Notes: generated from the letters alone by a model not told the origin. A DNA stretch of 64,000 nucleotides from Thermodesulfobacteriota bacterium (GCA_031082315.1 JAVHLC010000008.1:1-64000), one strand, 5' to 3'; counted from the stretch's first letter, positions 35,733-45,840 are shown. A program made the numbers and translations.

Positions 35733-38372
35733 CACCTTCAGCACCTCATCGCCATAGTGGTTAATGACCTTCACGGCGATCTTGCCTGTCTGCGGTTTCG
35801 CGAACGGCCGGCTTACTGTGCTGTAGAGACTGGTCCAAGCGGCTTCATCGATGTCCGCTCGCAGCGCGCGCTTGAGTTTGTCATAGGGTTCTTCGGCGCC
35901 GGTGAAGTAGGCGTGACGCACGAAGAAGCTCTCGCCGTTGTAGTCCGTGTCGATGAACCAGCAGGCTACGTCATCGCGCGAGTCGTGTAGAATCTTGCCC
36001 GTCTTCTCGTCGATCGCCCGTCCGCTGCGAATCTGCCCGGTAGTCGGGTCGTAAACATCCACGCCCTTGATCTCAGCGACGATCTGCCCGTCCTTCTGCT
36101 TCGTGATTTTCACGTCCGGTTCGCCGAAGACCATGAACAGGTTGCCCGCGCCGGTCTTCTTGAGCAGTTCGTCGCCCATCGCCAGGTCGGGGTTCATCTT
36201 GGTGGGCAGCACGGTCAGCTTGCCGTAGCGCTTCACCTCTTCGGCGACGTGCGGGTCGAAGGCGAAACCGCAGACAACGAGCATGTCGTAGCCCACGCCC
36301 TGCACCGCTGCCTTGGCGGCTTCCTTCACCTGCTGCGGGCCGACGGTGCCGTGCTCGGGGCCAATGGAGACGGCCACGCGCCGGGTCTTGCCGTCGGCCT
36401 CGGTGTATTCGCCCGCGGCGTGCAGCCAGGCTCCAGCGTAGGGGTCGAGCCGGTCGAAACTCAGCCGTTCTCCCTTGCGGGTGTTCTGCACGCCCGCCTT
36501 CTTGAGGTTGTCCAGGATCATGGTGGCGAAGTCCTGCTGCTTGCGGGCTTCCTGCTCGGTCACCGTGCCGTCCTGATTCTCGTCGGCGGTGGACAGCACG
36601 CGATGCGGCGACAGGCTCTCCACCGAGAACGGGCCGCACACCCGTACCCGCTTGTTGTCCTCGTAGGGCTGGTCGTAGAGCGTTTCCGTGTCGGCGTAGC
36701 GGGCGATGGCGGCGTCGATCTGCTGCCGCGTCATTCCTTCCTTGATGTCCGGGTTGTTGGCGATGGACTTAAGCGTGACGTGGGGCACGCGCTTGTAAAC
36801 GAAGCCCTTCTTGATGTCGCCTTCCGTCTTGTAATCGGGGGGCCTCTTGCCGGTCAGTTCCGTTTCCTTATTGATCCCCTCGGGCGAGTCGGCCAGCAGG
36901 TAGTAGGGATACTTGGCGGACATGAGGCGGGTGCGCGCCAGGGCCAGGGCGACGCGGCTTGTGTCGCAGGTGATCCAGCGGCGTCCCCACTGCTCGGCGA
37001 CGTAGGCGGTGGTGCCACTGCCGCAGGTCGGATCGAGCACCAAGTCGCCGGGGTCGGTGGTCATCAGGAGGCACCGCTCGATGACTTTCGTTGGCGTTTG
37101 AACGACATACACTAGTCCTTGCTGTGCCCCTGTGTCGTCCCACAAGTTTGACCGGACTTCGTAGGGCCAATCATCCCAAAAAACGATTCCAGAAACACGT
37201 TTCGTTTCAAGGTTCAGTCGGTTCGCCATCGCGAGTCTCAGCATTTGTTCGTCTGGGTCGTAAGTCCAATGTCGGCCTGCCGCGCACGGATATGACTCGC
37301 CTCCCCAATCAAAATCACGACTTCGTTCAGATGGATCTTGGCTAACGAGCGGCCAATCTACGCGTGCAAACCGCGCACCAGCTTTACATAGAGTTTCGAT
37401 GTCTTCTTCTGACAGTTCCGATGTCGAGCGCCGGGTTCCATCTGGGAGTAGCAACGTTGTGAACTTCGATCCATCTCCCGGCGTCTTTCTACGTTCGTAG
37501 GTAAGGCGGACCTTCACCGATTCACGACTTTTGCACGCCCAGAGCAGGTAATCATTCACGGGATCGGTGGGCGTCGTGCCGCCCTTCTTTTTTACGATGA
37601 AGCTCACGACGAAGTTCTCACTCCCAAACACCTCATCCATCACACAGCGCACCAAGTGGACGTTCTCATCGCCAATCTGCACAAAGACGCTGCCCGTTTC
37701 GGTGAGCAGGTCGCGGGCCACGACCAGCCGGTCGCGCAGGTAGGCCAGATAGGAGTGGATGCCGAGTTTCCAGGTGTCGCGGAAGGCGCGTACCTGTTCG
37801 GGCTGGCGGGTGGCGTCCTCGGCCTTGCCGTCCTTCACATCGCGCTTGCGGGTGCTCACCTGCCAGTTGGAGCCGAACTTGATGCCGTAGGGCGGGTCGA
37901 GGTAGATGGTCTGCACCTTGCCCTTGAGCCCTTCCTTCTCGGCCAGTGAGGTCATCACCAACAGCGAATCGCCGAGAATGAGACGGTTGGACCAGTTCTG
38001 CTCGTGGTGGTAGAAGTCGACTTTCTTGTCGAAGTCGGCCGGCCCGCCGTTGAAGTCGGCGAAGAGGTTTATCTGCTTGTCGCCGGACCGTTCGATGCGC
38101 GGCAGCGCGTCGATGATGGCCTGGGGGTGAATCTTTTCCTGGATGTAGATCGGCACGACGGGGACGGCGAGGTTTTCGCGGTCCTGCTCGTCCTTGCCCT
38201 TCCAGACCAGTTGCGGATCGAGCGACGGATCGCGCGGGTAGAGCATGGTCTTGGGGGAGCGTTCTTCGTCGGCCACGAAGTCGCGCAGTTCCTCGGTAGG
38301 GATGTTCTTGCGTTTGTCCTTGTGGCGGATGGATTCGACTTTCGTCGGGGAGTGTTTTTTTGTTCTTGCCAT
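35718..38372 (-). CDS. mod: DNA N6-adenine methyltransferase (type III Mod-like)
   Basis: An 884-residue site-specific DNA methyltransferase. Motif IV is QTIYLDPPYGIKFG (DPPY) near residue 152. Motif I is LVLDPTCGSGTTAYVAEQWG near 445. The N-terminus (RKNIPTEELRDFVADEER...) and C-terminus (about 550-884) are extensions that could recognise the target or interact with Res. By family it transfers a methyl group from SAM to adenine. It is larger than the usual type III Mod. It is the last gene of the res-tcmP-DUF5131-mod operon, 13 bases after the DUF5131 gene. GC content is clearly higher than around it. Confidence 0.92.
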   Translation of the reverse strand: MARTKKHSPTKVESIRHKDKRKNIPTEELRDFVADEERSPKTMLYPRDPSLDPQLVWKGKDEQDRENLAVPVVPIYIQEKIHPQAIIDALPRIERSGDKQINLFADFNGGPADFDKKVDFYHHEQNWSNRLILGDSLLVMTSLAEKEGLKGKVQTIYLDPPYGIKFGSNWQVSTRKRDVKDGKAEDATRQPEQVRAFRDTWKLGIHSYLAYLRDRLVVARDLLTETGSVFVQIGDENVHLVRCVMDEVFGSENFVVSFIVKKKGGTTPTDPVNDYLLWACKSRESVKVRLTYERRKTPGDGSKFTTLLLPDGTRRSTSELSEEDIETLCKAGARFARVDWPLVSQDPSERSRDFDWGGESYPCAAGRHWTYDPDEQMLRLAMANRLNLETKRVSGIVFWDDWPYEVRSNLWDDTGAQQGLVYVVQTPTKVIERCLLMTTDPGDLVLDPTCGSGTTAYVAEQWGRRWITCDTSRVALALARTRLMSAKYPYYLLADSPEGINKETELTGKRPPDYKTEGDIKKGFVYKRVPHVTLKSIANNPDIKEGMTRQQIDAAIARYADTETLYDQPYEDNKRVRVCGPFSVESLSPHRVLSTADENQDGTVTEQEARKQQDFATMILDNLKKAGVQNTRKGERLSFDRLDPYAGAWLHAAGEYTEADGKTRRVAVSIGPEHGTVGPQQVKEAAKAAVQGVGYDMLVVCGFAFDPHVAEEVKRYGKLTVLPTKMNPDLAMGDELLKKTGAGNLFMVFGEPDVKITKQKDGQIVAEIKGVDVYDPTTGQIRSGRAIDEKTGKILHDSRDDVACWFIDTDYNGESFFVRHAYFTGAEEPYDKLKRALRADIDEAAWTSLYSTVSRPFAKPQTGKIAVKVINHYGDEVLKVFEVG

Positions 38373-38385
38373 ATTCGTCGTCCTG

Positions 38386-39126
38386 TCAATAAGCGTGCGC
38401 TGCAGGCGTTAGCTGTCCCTGTTGTGGCATCTCATCCCATGTCCGTCCTTCTAGCTCCCGCCCCGTATTTTTCTTGCGGACGCCGCCCCATTGCTTGAAG
38501 AAAAAGGTAACGCCTGCTTCAAGGCACTGGTCACGGATCTCGATCACCCATGCCGGCTGCATCGGTCGCGCTTTCGGACCGGATTCGCCGCCAACGATAA
38601 CCCAGTCAATGCCTTCGAGACGCAGATGGCGCAGTGGGCCAAGCAACGGTTCGAGAGATAGAAACTTGATTTTGGCCCCTGCCTGGCGCAGGTGCTCAAT
38701 GCGATATGTGTACTTTTGGTTCTCAACGCTGACGCCCATCCAGATGTTGTCCGCCCAGGGCAAATGCGGACTGATGTCCAATAATCGATCCGATCGTTTG
38801 GTGAGGACTTGGAATTGATGCCAGAAAGCTCGGCGCATCACGTCAAACGCCCTGAAAATAAACACATCGGGAACATCCTCATGAAAAAGGTCACTCATGG
38901 AATTGACGAAAATGCGCTGCGGCCTTTTCCAATGCAGCGGCATTTCCAGCGCATCTTCGTGCAGGGTCAGCTCGAAACCGTTGACGTAATTGGGCTGACC
39001 CATTGCCTGCAAGCGCCGCGCCATGCGTTCGGCATAGCAGTGCTTGCACCCCGGGCTGATCTTGGTGCAGCCCGTCAGCGGATTCCAGGTTGATTCGGTC
39101 CACTCGATGGATGACTTAACTGCCAT
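38386..39126 (-). CDS. DUF5131 / phage Gp37-Gp68 family protein with three-Cys motif
   Basis: 246 residues. [20 protein letters not shown] and [11 protein letters not shown] contain C-x6-C-x2-C, the three-Cys motif that in radical SAM enzymes binds a [4Fe-4S] cluster, though the spacing is not the usual CxxxCxx[16 protein letters not shown] and [14 protein letters not shown] are family hallmarks, and QWGG is near the end. Family function is unknown. The start overlaps the TcmP stop (TAATG), so they are translationally coupled, as expected for a three-Cys protein and its partner. Confidence 0.9.
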   Translation of the reverse strand: MAVKSSIEWTESTWNPLTGCTKISPGCKHCYAERMARRLQAMGQPNYVNGFELTLHEDALEMPLHWKRPQRIFVNSMSDLFHEDVPDVFIFRAFDVMRRAFWHQFQVLTKRSDRLLDISPHLPWADNIWMGVSVENQKYTYRIEHLRQAGAKIKFLSLEPLLGPLRHLRLEGIDWVIVGGESGPKARPMQPAWVIEIRDQCLEAGVTFFFKQWGGVRKKNTGRELEGRTWDEMPQQGQLTPAAHAY

Positions 39127-39962
39127 TACCTCATCCCTCTGGCGCGGTATTTGTCGAAGATATTTTTAACTATACGTGCTCCAGTCTGATTTTGGGAAGC
39201 GAAGAAAAGGTAGTACACAACCGCGCCTTTCTCGTTTCGCATCGGCATCGGGTTCGGAACGTACTTGAATCCAGCGACTTCCTGAAGGCGCTTCCGAAAA
39301 GCCTCCGCAACCGCCTCATTATCCGCCTTCTCCTCTATGTCGCCAAACAGTGTCGGTGTCATGCGGTATGCCGCTTCTCGCCAAGACCGATCTCCCCAGA
39401 CTTTATCCATGCGCTCGATCTGACTGGCGGCTACTTTTTCTGAGTTACGCCAGAAGACGTTCATGTTCGCATCCATAATCATGAAGTTGTAAAAGATCTC
39501 AATCGATCTCATCTGGCCGGCCGTCTGGAGAATTTGCCAATCAACATTTAGCTTGTATGGGTCAAGGAGGCATAACGCTCTGCTGTAGTCCTCATACCGG
39601 CAACGGGGGAAGACCTGTTCAAGAAGACATTTATTGGCGTCTTCTTCGTAAACGAATACGTCCTCTCGGTCGCCAACCGACCTGCGAAGTTCCTCGGCCT
39701 TGCCGCCGTGCAGGTCGATCAGGTGAAACTCGTTAAAAGGAGGCGTAACAGCGAGCGCATTGAGAGGGCTGCCTGCGACAAACTCGCCGGTTCGCTTCGA
39801 TACGTGTCGCCCAGCCCCAGCAAAAGCGTCTATATAGATGTGGTTCCTGATGATTGAACGCTGTTTATTCATAATCGTCGAGTAAGCACTTGCATACTTG
39901 CGAACAATGTCGAGTTTCACTTCCGACCAGTAGCCGATTTCATCGCGCTTGAAGGATTTCAT
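39126..39962 (-). CDS. tcmP: Three-Cys-motif partner protein TcmP
   Basis: 278 residues. [20 protein letters not shown] resembles the SAM-binding motif I of methyltransferases, [14 protein letters not shown] the acidic loop after strand 2, and [12 protein letters not shown] a DPPY-like motif IV. It belongs to the TcmP family (TIGR04474), found next to three-Cys-motif proteins. The frame is open upstream, but ATG 39962 overlaps the res stop by four bases (ATGA) and fits the family start ([20 protein letters not shown]). Substrate unknown. A methyl-transfer role is inferred from motifs. Confidence 0.88.
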   Translation of the reverse strand: MKSFKRDEIGYWSEVKLDIVRKYASAYSTIMNKQRSIIRNHIYIDAFAGAGRHVSKRTGEFVAGSPLNALAVTPPFNEFHLIDLHGGKAEELRRSVGDREDVFVYEEDANKCLLEQVFPRCRYEDYSRALCLLDPYKLNVDWQILQTAGQMRSIEIFYNFMIMDANMNVFWRNSEKVAASQIERMDKVWGDRSWREAAYRMTPTLFGDIEEKADNEAVAEAFRKRLQEVAGFKYVPNPMPMRNEKGAVVYYLFFASQNQTGARIVKNIFDKYRARGMR

Positions 39963-42943
39963 GCTACCAACTCTCGAATGCGGCACGAGGCCCGAATCAC
40001 GTTCTGCGCATCCCACGGGTCAGCAATTTCCACAAACGCCCAGCGCCCGAAACCACCGTGGTTATTGATGGCCGGCACCCACAGCGTGCGTGCCGTGGCG
40101 ACCTTGGCGGCCTTGTCTTTTTTCTTCTCGCCGGTAACTTCGACGATCAGGTTCAAGAGGTCATCCGTTCCGTGGCCGTCATTGATGCAGGCGATGAAGT
40201 CGGGGATGTAGTTCTTTTCTTCGCCGTTCAGCGTGTAGGGGATGGTGAAGCTGAGGTTGTGGTTCTTGACGTAGCGGATGACCTCGGGCATGTTTTCGAG
40301 GGCTTCGGCCATCTTCTGCTCCCACGAGTCGGTATCGGCCACGACGTGGGAGATGTGGCATTTGTCGTCGCGGGTGGCGAAGACGGGCCGGGTGGTGTCG
40401 AAATCCACGTAACGGGTGGAGCCGAGGGTGTCATACGGGCGCAGGATGGGCTTGAGCGCGGCCGTGCCGTCGGTCGAGGCGACAATGGCCTTGTAGATGC
40501 GGTCGGCGGCGTCGTGCGCGAACTGGATCAAAAGCAGCAGTTGCGGGAAGGTGTTGTCTTTGAGCGTAACGCATTCGGCAAGCCAGCGTTTGGCGATGCC
40601 GAGTAGTTGCGGGAAGAGCCAGGGCTTGTCGTTGCCTTCGTCGTCGCGGAAGTATTTCTCCAGCGTCAGTTTGGCCAGCAGGAAGGCGACTTCGTTGGGG
40701 CGGTGGCGCTTGAGGTCATCGAGGGTATGGGTGCTGGATTCGCCGACGATGGGGTCGAGCTGCACCTTGGTCGGGATATCCGCGGTGGATAGTGCCAGGT
40801 GCGATTCGGCGGTGAAGGTCGCCGTGAGCCTTTCGCCAGCCACGTCGTAGCGGTAGCCGAGCAGGCGGGGAAAGTTGATCTCGCAGGCTATGCGGCTTTC
40901 GATGGCGCGGACGCGCGTGGGCAACGGGCCGGGCTTGGGTTCCTTGGTTGCGCCGCTGCACGGAATGAAGGAAAACGGCACGCCGTAGACCTCGGCGTAT
41001 TCGGGGTCAAAATGGCCGCTCTTGTTGGCGGCGTAACTCATGCGGCGCAGGGCGCGGCCGACCACCTGCTCGCACAACAGTTGCGTGCCGAAGGCGCGCA
41101 CGCCCAGGATGTGGGTGACGGTGTTGGCGTCCCACCCCTCGGTCAGCATCGAGACGCTGACCACGCACTTGACGTGTTCGCCGAGTTTGCCGGCCTTGCC
41201 GACGGTGTTCATCACTTCGCGGAGCAGGTCTTCGTCGGTGAGGTTCTCGGCATCGCGGCCGGGGAAGCGGGCGCGGTACTCGGCTTTGAACTCGTCGATC
41301 TCGCGGGCGGCGATCTTCTTGAAGTCGGCACTCATTGCCTCGCCGGATTCGAGTTGCCGGCTGTCTACCAGAATGGTGTTCGGGCTGTCCAGCCAGGCGC
41401 CGTTGCCATCGTCGTTGCGGAAGATGGACAGTTGCCCGGCCTGAACGATGGCCTGCTCGCCAATCTGTTTTTCCCATCCGACAATAAAATCGAAGACTAA
41501 TTTGGAGACGTTGCAGTTGTTGCAGACGACGATGAAGACGGGCGGAGTAATGCCGCGGGCACGCGCCTCGGCGTTCTGCTCCCAGAGGCGGTAATATTTT
41601 TCGTAGTTGCCATAGAGGCTGTGCAGCGCGCCTTGCAGTTCGACGGGGAGCTTCGGTTCGCCGCCCACCGCATCGATTTTGCGTCCTTTTCTGGGCAGGT
41701 GTTCGCGGATGCGCAGCCACAGATCGCGGTAGGTGGGCTGATCGCCGGTCATCGAGTCATCGGCGACGGGCACGCGAGGCACCTTGACGATACCGGCCTC
41801 GATAGAGTCGATTAGTGAGAAGTCGGAAACCACCCACGGAAAGAGCGTGCCTTCGGGGTAGCCCGAACCGCGCAGGAAGAAAGGCGTGGCCGAAAGATCG
41901 TAGATGGCCTTCACACCGATCTTGGCCTTCACGGCCTCAATGCCGGAAATCCAGACGCGGGCCTCTTCGTCGCGTTGCTTGGCTTCGAGGCGATCATCGC
42001 CAGTGAGCTTTTCATCCTCGACGTCCGGTTTGCGGCGGTAGCAGTGATGCGCCTCGTCATTCAGGACGATGATGTTCTTCTTGTTGCCCAGTTCGCGGCA
42101 GACGCGCCGGACCATCTGGTCGGGGGTTTCGGTGAACGGGCTAGGCTGCCCATCGGCGAGAATCGACTTCGTGATCTTGCCGGCGGCGACCTTCTCGCGT
42201 AGCCCAAAGGCGTGGAAGTTGGTGATGAGGATTTTGGCCTGCCCGAGTTGGTCCTTTAGCTGGGCCGGAACGACGTCGCGCTGGCGGTAGTAGTTATCGG
42301 GGTCATTCGGCAGTAGCACGCGCAGCCGGTCGCGGATGGTGATGCCGGGCGTGACGATCAGGAAGGCATCGGAGAAGCGGGCATCCTGCGGATTGGCGCG
42401 CTTGTTGAGCGTGTGCCAGGCAATGAGCATGGCCATGACCACGGTCTTGCCGGATCCGGTGGCCATCTTGAAGGCCGTGCGCGGCAGGCCGGGGTTCAAT
42501 GTGTCGTTCGCCTCGCGAATCGCGTTCTCTATCCAAGTATCGCCGTATTTCTTTGCCACCTCGGTGATGTAGATGGCGGTTTCGAGGGCTTCGTTCTGGC
42601 AGAAGAAGAGTTTCTTCTCGCGGTTGGGATCGGTCCAGTAGGCAATCAATCGCGCGGTGGTGGACGTCACGCCGAGGTAGCCACCCTTGCGCCACATGGC
42701 GACGCGGCGACGGATGTCGTTGACGAGCTTGTTCTCTTCGATGCGGTCTTGCGTCCACTCGGTCTCAAAGAGCGACTTCTGCCTGCCCTTCTTCTTGGGA
42801 CGGGCGATCGGCACGAAGTAGGAGCTGATCCGGCGGCCATCCACGACCTCGTTTGTGATTCCCTCGTCAGTAAACCTGAAGTAGCGGGTGGGCTCGTTGA
42901 AGGGCGAGTTGATGATCGGGTTCTCGATGACGACCTGGCTCAT
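39959..42943 (-). CDS. res: Type III-like restriction endonuclease subunit (Res, helicase + PD-(D/E)XK)
   Basis: 994 residues of an SF2 helicase-nuclease. The Walker A motif is FKMATGSGKTVVMAMLIAWH (about residue 158-177) and the DEAH box is VLNDEAHHCYRR (about 295). Helicase motif VI lies in QVVGRALRRMSY. The C-terminal YIPDFIACINDGHGTDDLLN followed by LIVEVTGEKKKDKAAK gives PD...ExT-x-x-K, a nuclease core. By family it translocates on DNA and cuts when it meets unmethylated sites. It resembles the Res proteins annotated as the BPTD_3080 family. It is the first gene of the operon, behind a promoter at 43026-42998. The start is ATG 42943. Confidence 0.93.
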   Translation of the reverse strand: MSQVVIENPIINSPFNEPTRYFRFTDEGITNEVVDGRRISSYFVPIARPKKKGRQKSLFETEWTQDRIEENKLVNDIRRRVAMWRKGGYLGVTSTTARLIAYWTDPNREKKLFFCQNEALETAIYITEVAKKYGDTWIENAIREANDTLNPGLPRTAFKMATGSGKTVVMAMLIAWHTLNKRANPQDARFSDAFLIVTPGITIRDRLRVLLPNDPDNYYRQRDVVPAQLKDQLGQAKILITNFHAFGLREKVAAGKITKSILADGQPSPFTETPDQMVRRVCRELGNKKNIIVLNDEAHHCYRRKPDVEDEKLTGDDRLEAKQRDEEARVWISGIEAVKAKIGVKAIYDLSATPFFLRGSGYPEGTLFPWVVSDFSLIDSIEAGIVKVPRVPVADDSMTGDQPTYRDLWLRIREHLPRKGRKIDAVGGEPKLPVELQGALHSLYGNYEKYYRLWEQNAEARARGITPPVFIVVCNNCNVSKLVFDFIVGWEKQIGEQAIVQAGQLSIFRNDDGNGAWLDSPNTILVDSRQLESGEAMSADFKKIAAREIDEFKAEYRARFPGRDAENLTDEDLLREVMNTVGKAGKLGEHVKCVVSVSMLTEGWDANTVTHILGVRAFGTQLLCEQVVGRALRRMSYAANKSGHFDPEYAEVYGVPFSFIPCSGATKEPKPGPLPTRVRAIESRIACEINFPRLLGYRYDVAGERLTATFTAESHLALSTADIPTKVQLDPIVGESSTHTLDDLKRHRPNEVAFLLAKLTLEKYFRDDEGNDKPWLFPQLLGIAKRWLAECVTLKDNTFPQLLLLIQFAHDAADRIYKAIVASTDGTAALKPILRPYDTLGSTRYVDFDTTRPVFATRDDKCHISHVVADTDSWEQKMAEALENMPEVIRYVKNHNLSFTIPYTLNGEEKNYIPDFIACINDGHGTDDLLNLIVEVTGEKKKDKAAKVATARTLWVPAINNHGGFGRWAFVEIADPWDAQNVIRASCRIRELVA

Positions 42944-42997
42944 ACGGTCACGTTCCTTACTTGCGCTTTCATTGTTCCCTCAATCCTATTGTTTGAT

Positions 42998-43026
42998 TTT
43001 ATATCAGGAATTGATCGATATTCCAA
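42998..43026 (-). promoter_or_regulatory. Sigma-70 promoter of the restriction-modification operon
   Basis: On the minus strand TTGGAA (43026-43021), 17-bp spacer, TATAAA (43003-42998), about 55 bases before the res ATG. Confidence 0.65.
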
Positions 43027-43147
43027 GATGAAATAGTATGGGTAGGGAGGATTTCAAGACAGCTTGGCCAAAGAAAACATCAGGATTGGCATCTTTATTG
43101 GTAGGAGGCCAGGTCTGGTTTGGTCTTGAATTCTATGCGTTCAGCGT

Positions 43148-43747
43148 TCAGACGCTTAGCGGCACCGGAGATAGAAGCTCATCCAATCTCTCCCAGGTAG
43201 CCTCTTTTCCTGCCCCGGTTAATGAGGAGAAGGGGATCATATCTTCAGCTTTTACAGATAATAATTGCCCGATGCGGGAGATTTGTTCCCGCTTTTTATT
43301 GCCGGAGAGCTTGTCGGCCTTGGATAGGACGATGAGATAGGGGATGCGGTGCGATTCAAACCAGGAAAGCAGAGAGAGGTCTTCCTCATTGGGCAGCCTC
43401 CGGATATCGAAGATGACTACCACTGCCTTCAGAGTTGCCCTTTCCGTAAGATACCCCTCGATTAAGCCCCTCCAATTTTTCCTTACAGAGATAGGTACCT
43501 GGGCGTAGCCATAACCGGGTAAGTCAACAAAATAAAAGGCGTTGTTCAGAAGATAAAAGTTGATGGATTGTGTGCGGCCGGGGTCCTTGCTGGTCTGGGC
43601 CAGTTTTTTCCGGCCTACCAGGGTGTTTATAAATGAGGATTTGCCGACGTTAGACCGTCCCGCGAAGGCCACCTCAGGGCGGTCCGCGTCCGGTAGCTGG
43701 GGTAACTTATAGACACTTTTCAGAAAATCAACAGAATGGACATGCAT
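43148..43747 (-). CDS. engB: Ribosome-biogenesis GTP-binding protein EngB (YsxC)
   Basis: 199 residues of the TrmE-Era-EngA-EngB-Septin GTPase class. P-loop G1 is FAGRSNVGKSSFINTL (about 30-45), G3 DLPGYGYAQ and G4 LSKADKL, all typical. It is needed for large ribosomal subunit assembly in bacteria. It is the first core gene after the accessory island, with no obvious partner. Confidence 0.94.
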   Translation of the reverse strand: MHVHSVDFLKSVYKLPQLPDADRPEVAFAGRSNVGKSSFINTLVGRKKLAQTSKDPGRTQSINFYLLNNAFYFVDLPGYGYAQVPISVRKNWRGLIEGYLTERATLKAVVVIFDIRRLPNEEDLSLLSWFESHRIPYLIVLSKADKLSGNKKREQISRIGQLLSVKAEDMIPFSSLTGAGKEATWERLDELLSPVPLSV

Positions 43748-43793
43748 AATGATACCGGGTGACTAAGCCTTGGCTATTTATTGGGATGAGGGC

Positions 43794-44561
43794 CTATTTT
43801 AACTCTGCCATGGTCTTGCGCGCCTGCCTGCCCCATGCGCTGTCCGGGGATAACCGGACCACCTCTTCAAAGGCGGCCAGGGCCTGTATTTCCTTATGTT
43901 GACGTAGATAGGCCTCGCCCAGGTGATAATGGGCCTCGGCATACGAAGGGAAATAATTTACGGCCTGTTGAAAGGCGTCTATGGCCTTTTCCAGATCATC
44001 TTGCTCCATATAGACTATGCCAAGGTTATTAAAGGCGCTCTCGTAGCGCGGGGAAAACCGAAGCGCCAGGTTGTAATTATGGATGGCCTTGTCGTATTCC
44101 TTTTTACGATAGTACGCCCAGCCCATGTTGTTATATGCGAATTGAGGGGTAAGATAGAGAGGGTTGGATAAGGCCAGGTTGAACTGCTGAATAGCCTTAT
44201 CCCAGTCTTCCAGCGTCAGATAAACGGTCCCCAGGTTATTGTAAGCCTCTGAGAAGTCTGGTTTTAGCTTTATGGCCTGATTAAAGTGCTCAATAGCCTT
44301 GTCATAATCGGCGCGTGTAGTGTGGACGCGCCCAAGTATATTATGTACGGCCGGGTTTTCCTGGTCCAGATTGTAAGCGGTTAATGCCTCTCCCAGGGCG
44401 GCCGGAAGATTTCCCTCGCTCAGGTAGGTATCGCTCAGCCTCAGGTGTATCATGGTCTTTTTCTGGCGTATAGCCATGTCTTCAGCGCAGGATACGAACG
44501 TCAGGGTAAGCAGGATGAGTAAAGAAAACCGCAGCCCTATTCTTTGCCGGGGCATAGCCAT
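43794..44561 (-). CDS. TPR lipoprotein (PilF/PilW-like)
   Basis: 255 residues. A lipoprotein-like N-terminus with lipobox FVSC (cysteine at about 25) anchors it. Six to seven TPR units follow (AVHNILGRVHTTRADYDKAI, EAYNNLGTVYLTLEDWDKAI and so on). This arrangement is like the PilF/PilW outer-membrane lipoproteins that assemble type IV pilus secretin, but many TPR lipoproteins look the same and no pilus gene is here. Its start overlaps the hisG stop (TAATG). Confidence 0.8.
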   Translation of the reverse strand: MAMPRQRIGLRFSLLILLTLTFVSCAEDMAIRQKKTMIHLRLSDTYLSEGNLPAALGEALTAYNLDQENPAVHNILGRVHTTRADYDKAIEHFNQAIKLKPDFSEAYNNLGTVYLTLEDWDKAIQQFNLALSNPLYLTPQFAYNNMGWAYYRKKEYDKAIHNYNLALRFSPRYESAFNNLGIVYMEQDDLEKAIDAFQQAVNYFPSYAEAHYHLGEAYLRQHKEIQALAAFEEVVRLSPDSAWGRQARKTMAELK

Positions 44562-45433
44562 TATATCACCTTATTCAGGGAGTATTCTATAATCCCTTCC
44601 GCTCCGGCCCTGAGGAGTTTGGGGATAAGGTCTCTGACCGTTTTCTCTTCAACGACGGTCTCCACCGAATACCACTGAGATTGGTAAAGATGGGCTATCG
44701 TCGGCGCGTTGAGACTGGGGAGTAAGCCAATGACCACTTCTAATTTTTCTTCAGGGACATTCATCTTAATGCCGACCATTTTGTAGGCCAGCAGGGCGCC
44801 TTTTAACAGCAAGGCGATCTGCTGTATCTTTTCCCTTTTCCATTCGTCCTGCCAGGATTCGTTATTGGCGATAAGTTGGGTATTGGACTGCATGAATTCG
44901 TGGATGATGTGGAGGCCATGCGCCTTTATGGTGCTGCCGGTCTCGGTAACCTCTACGATAGCGTCAGCTAATCCCGACACCACCTTGGCCTCGGTAGCTC
45001 CCCAGGAGAATTCAACCTGGACGGGGATATCCCTTTCCGCAAAATAGCGTTTCGTAAAGTTGACCAATTCTGTAGCTATTTTCTTGCCGGCGAGGTCCTC
45101 CAGTTTCTTAATGGGCGAGTTTACCGGCACTGCCAGGACCCAGCGGGTAGGGCGGTTGCTTACCTTGGAATAGACCAGATCATCTACCACCGTAATCTGC
45201 GAACCATTTTCCAGTATCCAGTCCTTGCCGGTAAGGCCGGCGTCCAGGGTGCCGTTTTCCACGTAACGGGACATCTCCTGCGCCCGGCAGATGTGACATT
45301 CAATGTGTTCATCATCTATCTCCGGGAAATAGCTGCGGGAATTAAGCGAGATCTTCCACCCGGACCTGGCGAATAATTCAAGGGTGGCCTTTTCCAGGCT
45401 GCCCTTGGGTATGCCCAGCCTTAGTTTTTTCAA
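44561..45433 (-). CDS. hisG: ATP phosphoribosyltransferase (long form, HisGL)
   Basis: 290 residues. First step of histidine biosynthesis, joining ATP and [24 protein letters not shown] and [11 protein letters not shown] are catalytic-domain motifs. The length and the C-terminal domain (from about 215, [20 protein letters not shown]) identify the self-regulated long form with an ACT-like domain for histidine feedback, which needs no HisZ. It begins with TTG, overlapping the hisI stop (TTGA). Confidence 0.95.
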   Translation of the reverse strand: MKKLRLGIPKGSLEKATLELFARSGWKISLNSRSYFPEIDDEHIECHICRAQEMSRYVENGTLDAGLTGKDWILENGSQITVVDDLVYSKVSNRPTRWVLAVPVNSPIKKLEDLAGKKIATELVNFTKRYFAERDIPVQVEFSWGATEAKVVSGLADAIVEVTETGSTIKAHGLHIIHEFMQSNTQLIANNESWQDEWKREKIQQIALLLKGALLAYKMVGIKMNVPEEKLEVVIGLLPSLNAPTIAHLYQSQWYSVETVVEEKTVRDLIPKLLRAGAEGIIEYSLNKVI

Positions 45434-45807
45434 GACTTATAAACCTCCTTGGGATCAAATACCTTTTCTCCTGCTATCTTCAATTCGTTGTCTTCTACCT
45501 TCCGATAGAAACAGCTCCTGTACCCGGTGTGGCAGGCCGCGCCGCCAAGCTGATCCACCTTGACCAGTATGGTATCCTCGTCACAGTCAACATAGATTTC
45601 TTTTACTGCCTGGACATGACCGGAGCTTTTGCCCTTAAGCCACAGCTCCTGACGGGTGCGGCTGAAGTAATGGACCTTTCCGGTCTCCAGGGTCTTTTGC
45701 CAGGCATCTTCATTCATATAGGCGAGCATCAGAACTTCGCCCGTCTTGTAATCCTGGGCAATAGCGGGCAATAACCCGTTGCCCTTGGCAAAATTGAGCT
45801 TAACCAC
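45430..45807 (-). CDS. hisI: Phosphoribosyl-AMP cyclohydrolase
   Basis: 125 residues, the stand-alone PRA-CH without a HisE half. It hydrolyses the purine ring of PR-AMP in histidine synthesis. [19 protein letters not shown] and [11 protein letters not shown] give the metal-binding Asp residues; [13 protein letters not shown] carries Cys and His ligands for Zn. It overlaps hisG by four bases. Start ATG 45807. Confidence 0.95.
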   Translation of the reverse strand: MVKLNFAKGNGLLPAIAQDYKTGEVLMLAYMNEDAWQKTLETGKVHYFSRTRQELWLKGKSSGHVQAVKEIYVDCDEDTILVKVDQLGGAACHTGYRSCFYRKVEDNELKIAGEKVFDPKEVYKS

Positions 45808-45840
45808 GTCTGAACCTTTCTGTTTTCCACATCGGTGACT

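Noticed and set aside
36249-37115. 288-residue plus-strand frame opposite mod
   Set aside because: A GC-rich shadow of the methyltransferase gene, as are the other long frames opposite res at 40058-41500.
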